Shown one piece after another: positions 1 through 8,746 of a stretch of 64,000 bases of DNA. The notes beneath the pieces were generated by a model that was given only the letters and a program-made list of their open reading frames with translations, searched no databases and had not been told where the DNA came from. Source of the DNA: JAGQOZ01 sp041399205 (GTDB lineage Bacteria > Planctomycetota > Planctomycetia > Pirellulales > Pirellulaceae). The position numbers and the translations under genes were made by a program. Location: positions 62,001 through 126,000 of the forward strand of contig JAWKTK010000003.1 of NCBI GenBank assembly GCA_041399205.1. Reading direction: 5' to 3'. Numbering within the stretch: position 1 is the stretch's first letter; every line of letters begins with the position of its first letter.

Positions 1-1
1 C

Positions 2-1489
2 CACCTAGAAAGGCTTGTTTCTGGTCAGCGAGACGTAGCCGATTGCATGCAGAAGATCGACAAAGCATTGGAATTTCAGCATGAGGCGTCCGATTCCATG
101 TTTGCCAATTCGGAACGTTTTAGTCAAATCTGCGACATCCCGTCGCTGCAATCCAAATACCCAGGCCAGACGTACCGCCAAGTCTATGCCACGATTGATG
201 CCGCCAACACGCAATTACTGCGTTCGCTGAAAGACACTTACGAGCAGTTGGTGGTCAAGGAGCAAGAATACAAGCATGAAGCGGAAGACTATTTGGCCTT
301 CATCGAAGGCGTTCAGGACCAAGCCAGCACTGCCTTCGCCGATGCAAATTCGTTGGCCGATCAAGTCGCCACAAACGTGATGCGATTTGTCTCGTTCCTG
401 GCCGTCCTCAGCTTGATCGTATCGGTCGTCTGCATTGTCGTGTTCACTCGTCTCGTCAGCCGCCCGATTCAGGAGACCGTGCAATTGATCAAGGATATTG
501 CTCAGGGAGAAGGAGATCTGCAACGCCGCTTGCCTGCCGATCGCAAAGATGAATTTGGCGAGTTGGCCTATTGGTTTAACCACTTCTGTGACAAATTACA
601 GCGAGTGGTGAAGGAGATTGCGGAAAACGCCGACGACTTGGCCAAGACCGCCAATACGCTGAACCTGGTGACCGATGCCTTGTCTCAAGATGTGCAGACG
701 ACCATTGACGAATCTAAGTGCGCCAGCGATTCTACCAGCCAGATGTTGCGTAATATTCGCAGTGTTTCGTTGACTTCGAACACTATCTCCGATGCCATCG
801 AATGCTTGGCCTCCAGCGTACAACAGATGACGGCCACGATTGGCGAAATTTCCTGCAACACGGTGCACGTTGCAGATCGAATCAACCGTACGACCGAATT
901 AGCCGACGCCAGCAACTCGGAAGTTCAGCAGCTGGGTACCGCTGCCGAAGAGATCGGCAAGGTCATTGAGGTCATTGAAGATATTGCCGAACAAACCAAT
1001 CTCTTGGCACTGAACGCCACCATCGAAGCAGCTCGAGCGGGTGATGCAGGAAAAGGTTTTGCCGTGGTGGCCACGGAAGTCAAAGAACTGGCCAAACAAA
1101 CTGCCGTGGCGACGGAGGATATCCGCAATCGCATTGGCCATATTCAAAGCACCACATCGCGCACTATTGCCAGTATCGCGGAAATCACTGAAATGATCGT
1201 CGATGTGAATGACAAGACGTGTACCATTGCGTCGGCGGTGGAACAGCAAAATTCGACATCTCGTCACATTTCGGAAAATGTTGCCGAAATTGCCGATTCA
1301 GCAAACAGCCTGGCCGAAACCGCTCAGAAGTCCGTCGAAGAATGCGAATCCATCACCGGCTCAATCTCGCAAGTCGACAATGTTGCTCGGAACTCGTCCG
1401 AAGAAACCAACCGATGTCGCGAAACCGGCGCCAACATGACACAACTGTCCAGACGCTTGACCGGCATCGTAGGACAGTTGAGTGCGTAA
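2..1489 (+). CDS. Methyl-accepting chemotaxis protein, 5' end outside window
   Basis: This is an inner-membrane chemoreceptor that signals to CheA through CheW. The frame is open from base 2 with no stop upstream of the first ATG at 47, so the true start and most of the periplasmic sensor lie outside the window. About 495 residues remain. Counted from the ATG at 47, a membrane segment lies near residues 108-130 (MRFVSFLAVLSLIVSVVCIV), followed by a HAMP region with its typical RPIQ start. A long helical cytoplasmic domain follows, with the conserved hairpin tip EQTNLLALNATIEAARAG. No other chemotaxis gene is adjacent; the full operon is at 33-43 kb and contains its own receptor. The ligand cannot be read from the visible part. 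Confidence 0.93.
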   Translation, partial: HLERLVSGQRDVADCMQKIDKALEFQHEASDSMFANSERFSQICDIPSLQSKYPGQTYRQVYATIDAANTQLLRSLKDTYEQLVVKEQEYKHEAEDYLAFIEGVQDQASTAFADANSLADQVATNVMRFVSFLAVLSLIVSVVCIVVFTRLVSRPIQETVQLIKDIAQGEGDLQRRLPADRKDEFGELAYWFNHFCDKLQRVVKEIAENADDLAKTANTLNLVTDALSQDVQTTIDESKCASDSTSQMLRNIRSVSLTSNTISDAIECLASSVQQMTATIGEISCNTVHVADRINRTTELADASNSEVQQLGTAAEEIGKVIEVIEDIAEQTNLLALNATIEAARAGDAGKGFAVVATEVKELAKQTAVATEDIRNRIGHIQSTTSRTIASIAEITEMIVDVNDKTCTIASAVEQQNSTSRHISENVAEIADSANSLAETAQKSVEECESITGSISQVDNVARNSSEETNRCRETGANMTQLSRRLTGIVGQLSA

Positions 1490-1584
1490 CAGGCATATTC
1501 GGGTTTCCACATTTAACATTTGAATTCACCAGCAATTCTGCCGCGCCAGTCAACACGAATTGACACACGAGTCGTTTCGACTAG

Positions 1585-1616
1585 TCTGAATCAAGCACCC
1601 AAAGCTTTGATTCAGA
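1585..1616. promoter_or_regulatory. Inverted repeat between the chemoreceptor gene and a small ORF
   Basis: TCTGAATCAA is followed after about 12 bases by its exact complement TTGATTCAGA, and the pairing extends further with one bulge (AAGC/GCTT). No T-run follows, so it is not a classical intrinsic terminator. It lies just upstream of the Shine-Dalgarno sequence of the small ORF at 1630 and could be an operator or an mRNA hairpin. The role is not established. Confidence 0.4.
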
Positions 1617-1629
1617 ACAGGAGACGACC

Positions 1630-1869
1630 ATGCGAGTGCTCTTATTGTGCTTGATAATGTTGACCGCGTCCGCAACGCTGGACACAACTTGCCAAACTTC
1701 GCCGAATGCTACCTCAGCAGAAGAACTGCATAGCACCGACTTGGCAGCGCGCTGGTACCGCCGGGCTCGTCGCGGTCGAGCGTTTCGACGTCGCAGCGTT
1801 GCCGAAAATTCCCAGCAGCCCAGTGTTGGCACCCTATCTGCTTGGGGATGCACACAACTACCTGCGTAG
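1630..1869 (+). CDS. Possible small secreted protein
   Basis: This is a 79-residue ORF with a good ribosome site (AGGAGA, about 6 bases before the ATG). Its start resembles a signal peptide (MRVLLLCLIMLTASA), and an Arg-rich middle and a short C-terminus follow. I recognise no family. It lies alone in the roughly 550 bases between the chemoreceptor and the porin, and nothing else in this stretch looks coding. The start signals favour a real gene, but the Arg-rich composition is also what a chance frame gives here. Confidence 0.3.
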   Translation: MRVLLLCLIMLTASATLDTTCQTSPNATSAEELHSTDLAARWYRRARRGRAFRRRSVAENSQQPSVGTLSAWGCTQLPA

Positions 1870-2046
1870 AAGCCGCAGTCACACATGCCTGCTTGGTAAA
1901 ATGCTCCAAACGTAACGCCGCACCGTGGCAGGAAGACTTGTGCGCTGCAATTTCTTGCACAGTCTTTCTGCCCATCATTCCGAAGAATTCCTTGGTCTGC
2001 CCCAGACGTACTTGTTCCTTCGCACATTGCGTACGAAAGGGAGTTC

Positions 2047-3435
2047 ATGGTTGCGCGCCAAGCGTTCCGTTCGATCTGGGCTGTCATGTTGTTGGTGTCG
2101 TTGATGTGTCAAGGGCTACATGCCGAACGACACACAAGCTATCCCAATCTTCCTCGACTTTGCGCGCCTGATCGATTCCACGAAGCGACATCACCCCAAC
2201 CGCGTCAACGTCCGTCCTCCGGCCAGCGACAGCGAGAACTTCAGCAGCGCCAACCTGCTGCACCGCAACGGCCGGCCGCCACATCTGCCAATACAACTCG
2301 GGCTCAACATCCCGACGCTAGACCTTTGCCTCCAGTACCACCTCACTCGGCTCACTTCAAAGACGGTCCGAACGATTCGCCAGAGTTTGATGTCGCGGGC
2401 GAACCAGACCATCAACCGCCGGCCAGTCCCGACAATTTGTCTGCCACAGAACCCAATGACGGTGCTGGTGACAACCAAGAAGAAGAAGAAGAAGAAGAAG
2501 ACCAAAGCGATGACGAAGAAGATAGCACTGACCAGGAAGAGGAAGAAGAAGATGATGATGCAGACCTGCAAGACGAATGGTCCACGCTGCTTTGCCCCGA
2601 ATCACACAGTTGGTTTTGTGACAGCGTAGCAGTCGAGTGTGTCTATACCGGCGAATACTTTCACTTGGCTCGAGGCGGCATCAACACGAACAACGCCAGT
2701 CGATACCGAGGAAATTTGGATGTGACGATGACGTTTGATGCCGAGAAAATCTTGGGGATCGAAGGGGGCAGTCTGTTTGTCTACTTTGAAGATGGGCATG
2801 GAATCGGCATCACGAATGATTTCTTGGGCGACTTCCAAACGATCAGCAACATAGATGCCGGCGATCTCACTCAGGTCAGCGAATATTGGTGGTTGCAACA
2901 ATTCGGCGAAAACGCGTGGTGCAAACTTGGTAAGCAAGATGGCAACGCTGATTTTTGTGCTTCCGATTTAAGCGGAGACTTTATCAATTCTTCGTTTGGA
3001 CTGATTCCCAACGTTCCCATCCCCACGTTTCCCGATCCAGGTGTGGGCTTTGCCGGCTTTTGGCAAACCACTGAAAAACTGGGGATCGGTTCGGGAGTCT
3101 ATGACGGTTCACCGGATGGCCGAAAATGGGGTTGGAGCGGCTTAGGGAACGAAGGTTACTTTTGGGTGACGGAAGTTGTCGGAATCTGTTCGCAACTGGA
3201 TTTGACATGGCGCTGGGGCAACTGGTGGCACACCGCCGAAACAGACGTGATCTCGGCCGGTGCGCCCGCTTCGCGCGACGGAAATCACGGTTGGTATGTT
3301 ATCTTTGATCAAATTTTGTTTCGTGAAGCTGAAGACGACCAGCAAGGCTTGGGCCTATTCGGACAATATGGCACGGCACCGGCGGACCGCAACGAAGTGT
3401 CCGATTACTACGGCATTGGCTTAGTCCTAACTTGA
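2047..3435 (+). pseudogene. OprB-family carbohydrate porin, N-terminal part (interrupted by IS)
   Basis: OprB proteins are outer-membrane beta-barrels that let sugars through. The ATG at 2047 follows a strong ribosome site (AAAGGGAG). A signal peptide (residues 1-26, ending GLHA) is followed by a Pro/Gln-rich linker, a strongly acidic Glu/Asp tract (about 144-178) coded by GAA repeats, and then barrel sequence with OprB hallmarks: YTGEYFHLARGGINTNNASRYRGN, FFVY-like strands, the GDFQTISNIDA stretch, KLGKQDGNADF and GDFINSSFG. The frame runs into the insertion sequence after GIGL and stops at 3435 on IS-derived codons. The missing C-terminus is at 5413-5662. Removing the IS and one target copy restores one frame of about 540 residues. 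An alternative reading in the linker (2120-2629) gives a poly-Lys tract and was rejected. Confidence 0.88.
3420..3425 (+). repeat. Left target-site duplication (CTTAGT)
   Basis: CTTAGT directly precedes the left end of the insertion sequence and recurs directly after its right end at 5413-5418. A 5-6 bp duplication is usual for the IS1634 family. Confidence 0.85.
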
Positions 3436-3528
3436 ACGGAAAATCATGGCATTAACAGCGACTTGAGGCTACTTTAGCAGTCGTTTTCGCTCGAATATAA
3501 AATGCGTGATTGTTGCCACGAATTCTAC

Positions 3529-3552
3529 GAAATGGGCTAGCTAGCCCATTTC
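3529..3552. promoter_or_regulatory. 24-bp perfect palindrome upstream of the transposase start
   Basis: GAAATGGGCTAG is immediately followed by its exact complement CTAGCCCATTTC with no loop. It ends 20 bases before the transposase ATG at 3573 and lies about 100 bases inside the left IS end. It could be a repressor operator, or an mRNA hairpin that reduces transposase translation from transcripts entering out of the porin gene, as known for other ISs. The function is inferred. Confidence 0.6.
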
Positions 3553-3572
3553 ATCTCGTGTACAACACTGGC

Positions 3573-5295
3573 ATGAGTGCAAAGCAAGGGAAACTGCGAG
3601 TCGAAACGGTCCGCAAGACGGTCAAGGAAGGTCTACACTTCGGTGCTGCTGCGGCGAAGTTTTCGCAGACGGCAAGGTCCAGCACGAGACGCTGGGAACC
3701 TCACGCGGTTGCCACCGGATGTCATCGAGTTCATCAAGCGGCGACTTGCTGGTGAACTGGAAGCCGACACCGCACTCGTCGTTTGAAATCACTCGTTCGC
3801 TGCCGCACGGAATGTGGCAGCCGTGCTGCAAACAGCGCGCAACTAGGCTGGAGAATTTGCTGGCCTCGCGATCGTGCCGCCAGCGGGATTTGATTATGTC
3901 ATTGGTCGTGGCACGCGTGCTTTCGCCGCGTTCTAAGCTAAGTACCACGACGGCCGACGACCGAGACTGCCAGCACACGTTGGCTGAAGAGTTGGCGATT
4001 GGCGACGTCGATGTCCATGAGTTGTATGCCGCGATGGATTGGCTGGCGACACGTCAGCGCGGATCGAAAACAAGCTCGCCAAGAAGCACTTGAAGGACGG
4101 GCAGTTGGTACTGTTCGATGTTTCTTCGAGCTATTACACGGGGCGACAAAGTCCGCTGATCAAACATGGTTACAGTCGCGATCATCGTGGCGATCGCCCT
4201 CAGATCGTGTACGGTTTGCTGTGCGATCCGGAAGGTCGTCCGATTGCGATTGAAGTCTTCCCGGGCAACACGGCCGACCCGCCGACATTCACTCAAATCG
4301 TCGCGACGGCTCGTAAACGTTTCGGCATCAACCGGCTCGTTTTCGTTGGTGATCGCGGCATGATCACGTCGGCTCGGATCAACGAAGACCTGCGCGGTGT
4401 CGAAGGGTTGACTGGATTTCCGCCTTGCGTACCGAGGTCGCAAGTTGTGCAGCCGGCACGATCCAGATGTCTCTGTTCGACACACAGGATCTGGCCGGTG
4501 ACATCGGAACATTTTCCCGACGAGCGACTGGTTGTCTGTCGCAATCCGGCGCTCGCCGAGCAACGTGCTCGCAAGCGAAACGAGTTGCTTGAAGCGACCG
4601 AAAGAAGCTCGAACCGATTGAATCGCCACGCAGCGTAAAATAAATCCACTTCGCGGCGAGAAAGAAATCAGCCTTCGAGTTGGCAAAGTATGGCCAACAC
4701 AAAATGGCAAGCACTTCGATCTTACGATCACCGAGACTTCGTTTACGTATGCTCGTAACGAAGATCGCATTCGCGAAGAGGCGGCTCTCGACGGCTTGTA
4801 TGTCGTCCGCAGCAGCGTCGACAAGAAGCAATGGACTCGGACAAAGTTGTCGAAAACTACAAGAGCCTTGCCAAAGTCGAACGCGTTTCGTTGCATAAAG
4901 ACGGTCGATCTATCGCTGCGTCCGATCTATCATCGCAACGAAGAACGGATCCGGTCGCACGTGTTCATCTGTATGTTGGCGTACTATGTCGAATGGCACA
5001 TGCGAAAAAATTGCGTCCCGTGTTGTTCGCCGACGACGACCAAGAGTCAGCAGAGGCGGTCGCAAATCGATCGTGGCGCCGGCCAGCGTTCGGAATCTGC
5101 CAAACGCAAAGACGCCACTCGCCGCACATCTGACGACTTCCCGTTCAGAGCTTCCATGACATTCTGCAGGACCTCGGCACGCTCTGCCGCAACCGTATCC
5201 GCATCCCCGAGTTCGATTCAGAATTCGACAAACTCACGCTGGCGACCCCGTACCAACAACACGTCCTCGATCTGCTGGGCGTTACCGCCAACTAA
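3573..5295 (+). pseudogene. IS1634-family transposase, multiply frameshifted
   Basis: This is a DDE transposase. It starts at the ATG at 3573 (MSAKQGKLRVETVRKTVKEG), changes frame near 3690, continues as RSLPHGMWQPCC-like sequence and VARVLSPRSKL up to the ELYAAMDWL stretch near 4040, then changes frame again. Next comes the core with FDVSSSYYTGRQSPL, GYSRDHRGDRPQIVYGLL, EVFPGNTADP and VFVGDRGMITSARI, the region of the catalytic acidic residues. Further shifts near 4420 and beyond lead to RNEERIRSHVFICMLAYYVEW and the C-terminus DSEFDKLTLATPYQQHVLDL, with a TAA at 5293-5295. At least five frame changes are needed. Either the copy is dead or the consensus is poor; a 280-codon antisense frame here is a shadow. 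Confidence 0.85.
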
Positions 5296-5412
5296 CCGCC
5301 AACCATTCGCGTGTTCCAGAACCCGCATTTCAAATCCGCCCCCGACAGCCAATTGAGCCTACAATGAAGGCTCAAATCGAAAAAGATCCGTCAAATTTCG
5401 TTTCAAGTTAGG

Positions 5413-5662
5413 CTTAGTATACAAAGGTCTGTTCGAAGAAAGGCCTGACGACTATTTGGGAGTCGCATACAACAAGGCCGAATTTTCTTCGCGACTTCAG
5501 CCCATTGACGGTCGCACATATGAAGAGGTGGTCGAATTGTTCTACATGATCCAGTGGAATCGTTACGCCGTGATTCAACCGGACTTGCAGTTTGTCGGCA
5601 ATCCGGGTGGTGACGGCCGAGACGCTTTGGCGGTCGGAATTCGCTGTGAACTAGCGTTGTAA
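5413..5662 (+). pseudogene. OprB porin, C-terminal part, downstream of IS
   Basis: The first six bases are the second copy of the CTTAGT target duplication. From 5411 the frame reads G-L-V-Y-K-G-L-F-E and continues through RPDDYLGVAYNKAEFSS, EEVVELFYMIQWNRYAVIQP and DLQFVGNPGGDGRDALAVGI to ...CELAL and a stop at 5662. The final strands, the QPDLQFVxNPGG motif and the C-terminal hydrophobic residue are typical of OprB barrels. It joins residue for residue to the fragment ending near 3423. It has no start signal of its own and is probably not translated. Confidence 0.88.
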
Positions 5663-5831
5663 GCAGAATTGATTCGCCAGACCGCATTTTTCTTGAACGT
5701 GACAAATCGCTCGCATTCCCGCCAGCTGGCCACCTGTCAAAAACCAGATGCCCGTTCTGTTCGTCAAGCCCATTGCGATTCACTTCCGCCATTGGCAAAC
5801 TGTCATCGTGTCACAGACGGACGACACGGCT

Positions 5832-5859
5832 TTCTTGGTCGTGGTAACGCAACCAAGAA
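5832..5859. promoter_or_regulatory. Hairpin in the porin-hypothetical intergenic region
   Basis: TTCTTGGT pairs with ACCAAGAA across 12 bases. There is no T-run. It lies between the porin stop and the ribosome site of the gene at 5899 and may be a weak terminator or a leader structure. Confidence 0.35.
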
Positions 5860-5898
5860 CGGTCCGGCTAGTAATGAACAGAGGACAGGGAGTGCGAC

Positions 5899-6708
5899 AT
5901 GGAGAACAGCGTTGTTGACGAAGGTACAGTGAAGGCATCCGAACCATTTGTCGGACAATGGAAGCGGTTGGTCAGTACCAGCAATTGGGACAAAGGAAAG
6001 ATCATTCATCAATGGCGTACGGCATTGATTGAGTCTGGAGCGGCGGCCACAGAGTATTCCGATGAAACGTGGAGCCAAGCGGTGGGTGGCGTAACCAGCC
6101 AGCACGTGGGGCGGTTGCGTCGAGTGTTTGATCGGTTTGGTGATTCAGCTGATCAATATGAAAATCTGTTTTGGAGTCATTTCCAAGCGGCTTTGGATTG
6201 GGATGACGCCGAAATGTGGCTGGAAGGAGCTTCAAATCATGGCTGGTCCGTCTCCATCATGCGACGCCAACGCTGGGAAAATCTCGGCGCGATTGCCGGT
6301 GACGAACCCAAAGATGAAGACATTGTCTACGCCGATATGGACGAAGATTTCGACGAAGATGCGAACGCTCAGTCGGACGATATCGCGGTCGCCGAACGTG
6401 ACATGGCGGATTTCGCGGGATCGACTGTGCCGGAAGGCCCGGACTTTGGTGACGAAGACGACGAAGATTCGCACGCGGAACGTTCGTCCGATGTCGACAT
6501 CCACGCTCTTTCCGACGAAGGGCCGCAAGAAAAAATTCGGCCGTTCGAACACTTGGACGATCTGCCAAACGATTTTGCCGAAGTCTTGGATTCGTTCAAA
6601 GTCTCCATCCTGCGACATAAAGCCAACGAATGGAAAGATCTACCGCTAGAAACCGTCTTGGCATCCCTGGACGCACTTCGCGAAATGGCCTTGGCACCGT
6701 CAGAATGA
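5899..6708 (+). CDS. Conserved-looking acidic hypothetical protein
   Basis: This is a 269-residue cytoplasmic protein of unknown function. The ATG at 5899 has a clear ribosome site (AGGGAG, 6 bases away). The first ~130 residues look folded, are rich in Trp, and contain W-K-R-L, K-I-I-H-Q-W-R and a V-T-S-Q-H-V-G-R-L-R-R-V-F-D-R-F helix that could be DNA-binding. Residues ~135-200 are a very acidic, probably disordered linker (DMDEDFDEDAN, DEDDEDS). The C-terminal ~70 residues (from RPFEHLDDLPNDF) are again helical. There is no signal peptide or membrane segment. It is convergent with the uridine kinase gene, 20 bases away. Confidence 0.75.
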   Translation: MENSVVDEGTVKASEPFVGQWKRLVSTSNWDKGKIIHQWRTALIESGAAATEYSDETWSQAVGGVTSQHVGRLRRVFDRFGDSADQYENLFWSHFQAALDWDDAEMWLEGASNHGWSVSIMRRQRWENLGAIAGDEPKDEDIVYADMDEDFDEDANAQSDDIAVAERDMADFAGSTVPEGPDFGDEDDEDSHAERSSDVDIHALSDEGPQEKIRPFEHLDDLPNDFAEVLDSFKVSILRHKANEWKDLPLETVLASLDALREMALAPSE

Positions 6709-6727
6709 TTTGGCCAGTTGGTTCGAA

Positions 6728-7339
6728 CTACATTCGCTGTAAAAAATCTAACAGCGGCTGAATGGACAACGGTTCAGAATGATCGTTGTTCACCACCAGC
6801 TGAGCGTGTTGTTTGGAGGGTTCGACATACTGTTGATGCATGGGATGAACGGTCTGTTCCCATTGTCGCAGGACGGACTCTTTCGAGCGGCCTCGTTCCT
6901 GCATGTCGCGATCAGTACGCCGCTGCAAGCGAATGTCGGCCGGTGCGTCGATAAAGACCGATACGTGAAAATGGGCTCGCAAGCTGGCTTCCGCCAGAAT
7001 CATGATCCCTTCAACAATGATCGTGCTGCGTGGCTGAACCAACGTAGGCCGATGTGTACGATCGTGCGCCGCAAAATCATATTCGGGAACGTGCACCGGA
7101 CGACCTTGTCGCAGATGTTCCAGATGTTCTACCAACAATGACGTTTCAATGGCGTCCGGATGGTCAAAGTTGGTGGCAGCTCGGTCCGCAGGGCTCAGAT
7201 GGGTCAGCGGCCGGTAATAGGCGTCATGCGAGAGGAACGCGGCAGCTTCTTTCCCAAAATGCCGCAGCAGTTCACGCGCGAAGGTGGTTTTGCCACTTCC
7301 CGATCCTCCGGCAATTCCGATAATAAGTTGCGTTGTCAT
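6728..7339 (-). CDS. udk: Uridine kinase
   Basis: The enzyme phosphorylates uridine (and cytidine) with ATP or GTP in pyrimidine salvage in the cytoplasm. The P-loop is GGSGSGKTT at residues 11-19. It is followed by the nucleoside-binding stretch (HDAYYRPL, NFDHPDA) and the conserved VPEYDFAAHDR and VEGIMILAE motifs, then RRTDRDMQERGRS. The length of 203 residues is normal for the family. I chose the ATG at 7339 (MTTQLII) over a TTG three codons upstream. The gene faces away from the DUF2088 gene at 7427, so the short stretch between them should hold both promoters. Confidence 0.93.
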   Translation of the reverse strand: MTTQLIIGIAGGSGSGKTTFARELLRHFGKEAAAFLSHDAYYRPLTHLSPADRAATNFDHPDAIETSLLVEHLEHLRQGRPVHVPEYDFAAHDRTHRPTLVQPRSTIIVEGIMILAEASLRAHFHVSVFIDAPADIRLQRRTDRDMQERGRSKESVLRQWEQTVHPMHQQYVEPSKQHAQLVVNNDHSEPLSIQPLLDFLQRM

Positions 7340-7426
7340 GGTTCGCAATCTAGCGGACTAGAAACAATTCCCGTTGTCTGAAAAGACCATTATTCTTCGC
7401 CCAGCCTGATTTGAGAATCCCGAACC

Positions 7427-8704
7427 ATGGTTGATCCGCAAACGTTTCCCTTGATGTTTCGAATTCGGCAAAAATTCAACGTGACGGAAGTGCATGATGT
7501 GGCCAGCGAAGTAACCGCACAATTGGACCTCCTTTCACTGGCAGACAATATCAAAGCGAATCAGACCGTCGCCATCACGGCCGGTAGCCGAGGCATCCAC
7601 AAAATAGATGCGATTTTGAAAGCCGTTGTCGACTATTTCAAGAAACTGGGTGCCCAACCGTTTATCGTTCCCGCCATGGGCAGTCACGGCGGCGGAACCG
7701 TAAAGGGACAGCTGAAGATCTTAAGCAGCTTTGGCGTGACGGAAGCGGCGATGGGCTGTCCTATCAAAGCGTCAATGGACACGGTTGTCGTTTGCGAATC
7801 CGCGGAAGGCATTCCGGTTCACTTTGACCAAATGGCCAGCCAAGCCGATCATGTCTTTGTTTGCAATCGAATCAAACCTCACACCGACTTCAACGGTCAG
7901 ATTCAAAGCGGCTTGATGAAGATGCTGCTGATTGGTTTGGGCAAACACCATGGAGCTAGAATTTATCATCGCGCAATTCAAGATTACAGTTTCGACCAGA
8001 TTTTGCGGAGCGTGGCCCAGGAAGTGATTCAACGCTGCAACATTCTGGCAGGGCTGGCCATTGTAGAAAATTCGCTGGATACCACCGCCAAGCTCGCAGC
8101 GGTCTTGCCGGATCAATTCGAAGCACGCGAAAAAGAACTCTTGCAGCTGGCCACCGATTCCATGGCGCGCTTGCCGTTTGACTTCGCTCACGTCTTGCTG
8201 ATAGACGAAATCGGCAAAAACATCAGCGGCACCGGCATGGACACGAATGTCATTGGTCGCAAATCTGATGACCACAAGGCCACGGGTACAGAGCGACCGA
8301 TTATCAAGCGGATCATTGTGCGAGGTTTGACGCCGGAAACCGACGGCAATGCGTCAGGAATTGGCATGTCCGAATTTGCGCTTAGTCGCGCCATCCGGCA
8401 GATGGACGTAGAAAAGACGGCAACCAATTGCATTACGTCCAATCACGTGACCGCCGCCATGATTCCGCTACATTATGCGGATGATGCCACCGCGATCGCT
8501 CGCGCGCTGGAGACCATCGGCCTGACACAACCGCAAGACGCCAAGATCGCTTGGATTCGCAACACGTTGCAAATGGAGACAATGGAATGTTCGCAGGCGT
8601 ATTGGGACGAATTCCAACAGAGGACCGACTTGGAAATCTTGTGCGAACCGCGGCCCTTTGCCTTTGATGCACAGCAAAACCTTGCGCAATTTGTCTGCGA
8701 ATAA
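7427..8704 (+). CDS. DUF2088 / LarA-like (lactate racemase N-domain) protein
   Basis: This is a 425-residue cytoplasmic protein of the nickel-dependent lactate racemase (LarA) superfamily. Typical stretches are the AITAGSRGIHKID-type nucleotide motif, PFIVPAMGSHGGG, NRIKPHTDFNGQIQSG and LIGLGKHHGA. It matches the DUF2088 subgroup found in planctomycetes rather than biochemically tested LarA, so the substrate is unknown. No larB, larC or larE cofactor genes are nearby, which weakens a racemase claim. No strong ribosome site precedes the ATG. The stop is 40 bases from the convergent DUF368 gene. Confidence 0.8.
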   Translation: MVDPQTFPLMFRIRQKFNVTEVHDVASEVTAQLDLLSLADNIKANQTVAITAGSRGIHKIDAILKAVVDYFKKLGAQPFIVPAMGSHGGGTVKGQLKILSSFGVTEAAMGCPIKASMDTVVVCESAEGIPVHFDQMASQADHVFVCNRIKPHTDFNGQIQSGLMKMLLIGLGKHHGARIYHRAIQDYSFDQILRSVAQEVIQRCNILAGLAIVENSLDTTAKLAAVLPDQFEAREKELLQLATDSMARLPFDFAHVLLIDEIGKNISGTGMDTNVIGRKSDDHKATGTERPIIKRIIVRGLTPETDGNASGIGMSEFALSRAIRQMDVEKTATNCITSNHVTAAMIPLHYADDATAIARALETIGLTQPQDAKIAWIRNTLQMETMECSQAYWDEFQQRTDLEILCEPRPFAFDAQQNLAQFVCE

Positions 8705-8746
8705 CACGAACAAACGTCCTGACAATGTGCAGCAATCACTCGTCGA

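Larger units (their letters stand above)
3426..5412 (+). mobile_element. IS1634-type insertion sequence inside the oprB gene
   Basis: This is a complete element of 1,987 bp. The left end begins CCTAACTTGAA and the right end is its exact complement, TTCAAGTTAGG (5402-5412); the match is perfect over 11 bases and partial beyond. The flanks carry a 6-bp duplication, CTTAGT. Size, target duplication and transposase all fit the IS1634 group of the IS4 superfamily. The transposase frame is broken several times, so as read this copy cannot encode one protein. The identical target duplications argue for recent insertion, in which case the frameshifts may be sequence errors; a decayed element mobilised in trans is the alternative. 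Confidence 0.88.

Noticed and set aside
2120..2629. 169-codon plus-strand frame with a poly-Lys run overlapping the porin linker
   Set aside because: The porin frame has the ribosome site, signal peptide and barrel; the Lys run is just the GAA array read in another frame.
4054..4896. 280-codon minus-strand ORF inside the IS
   Set aside because: It is antisense to a recognisable transposase and has no family resemblance.
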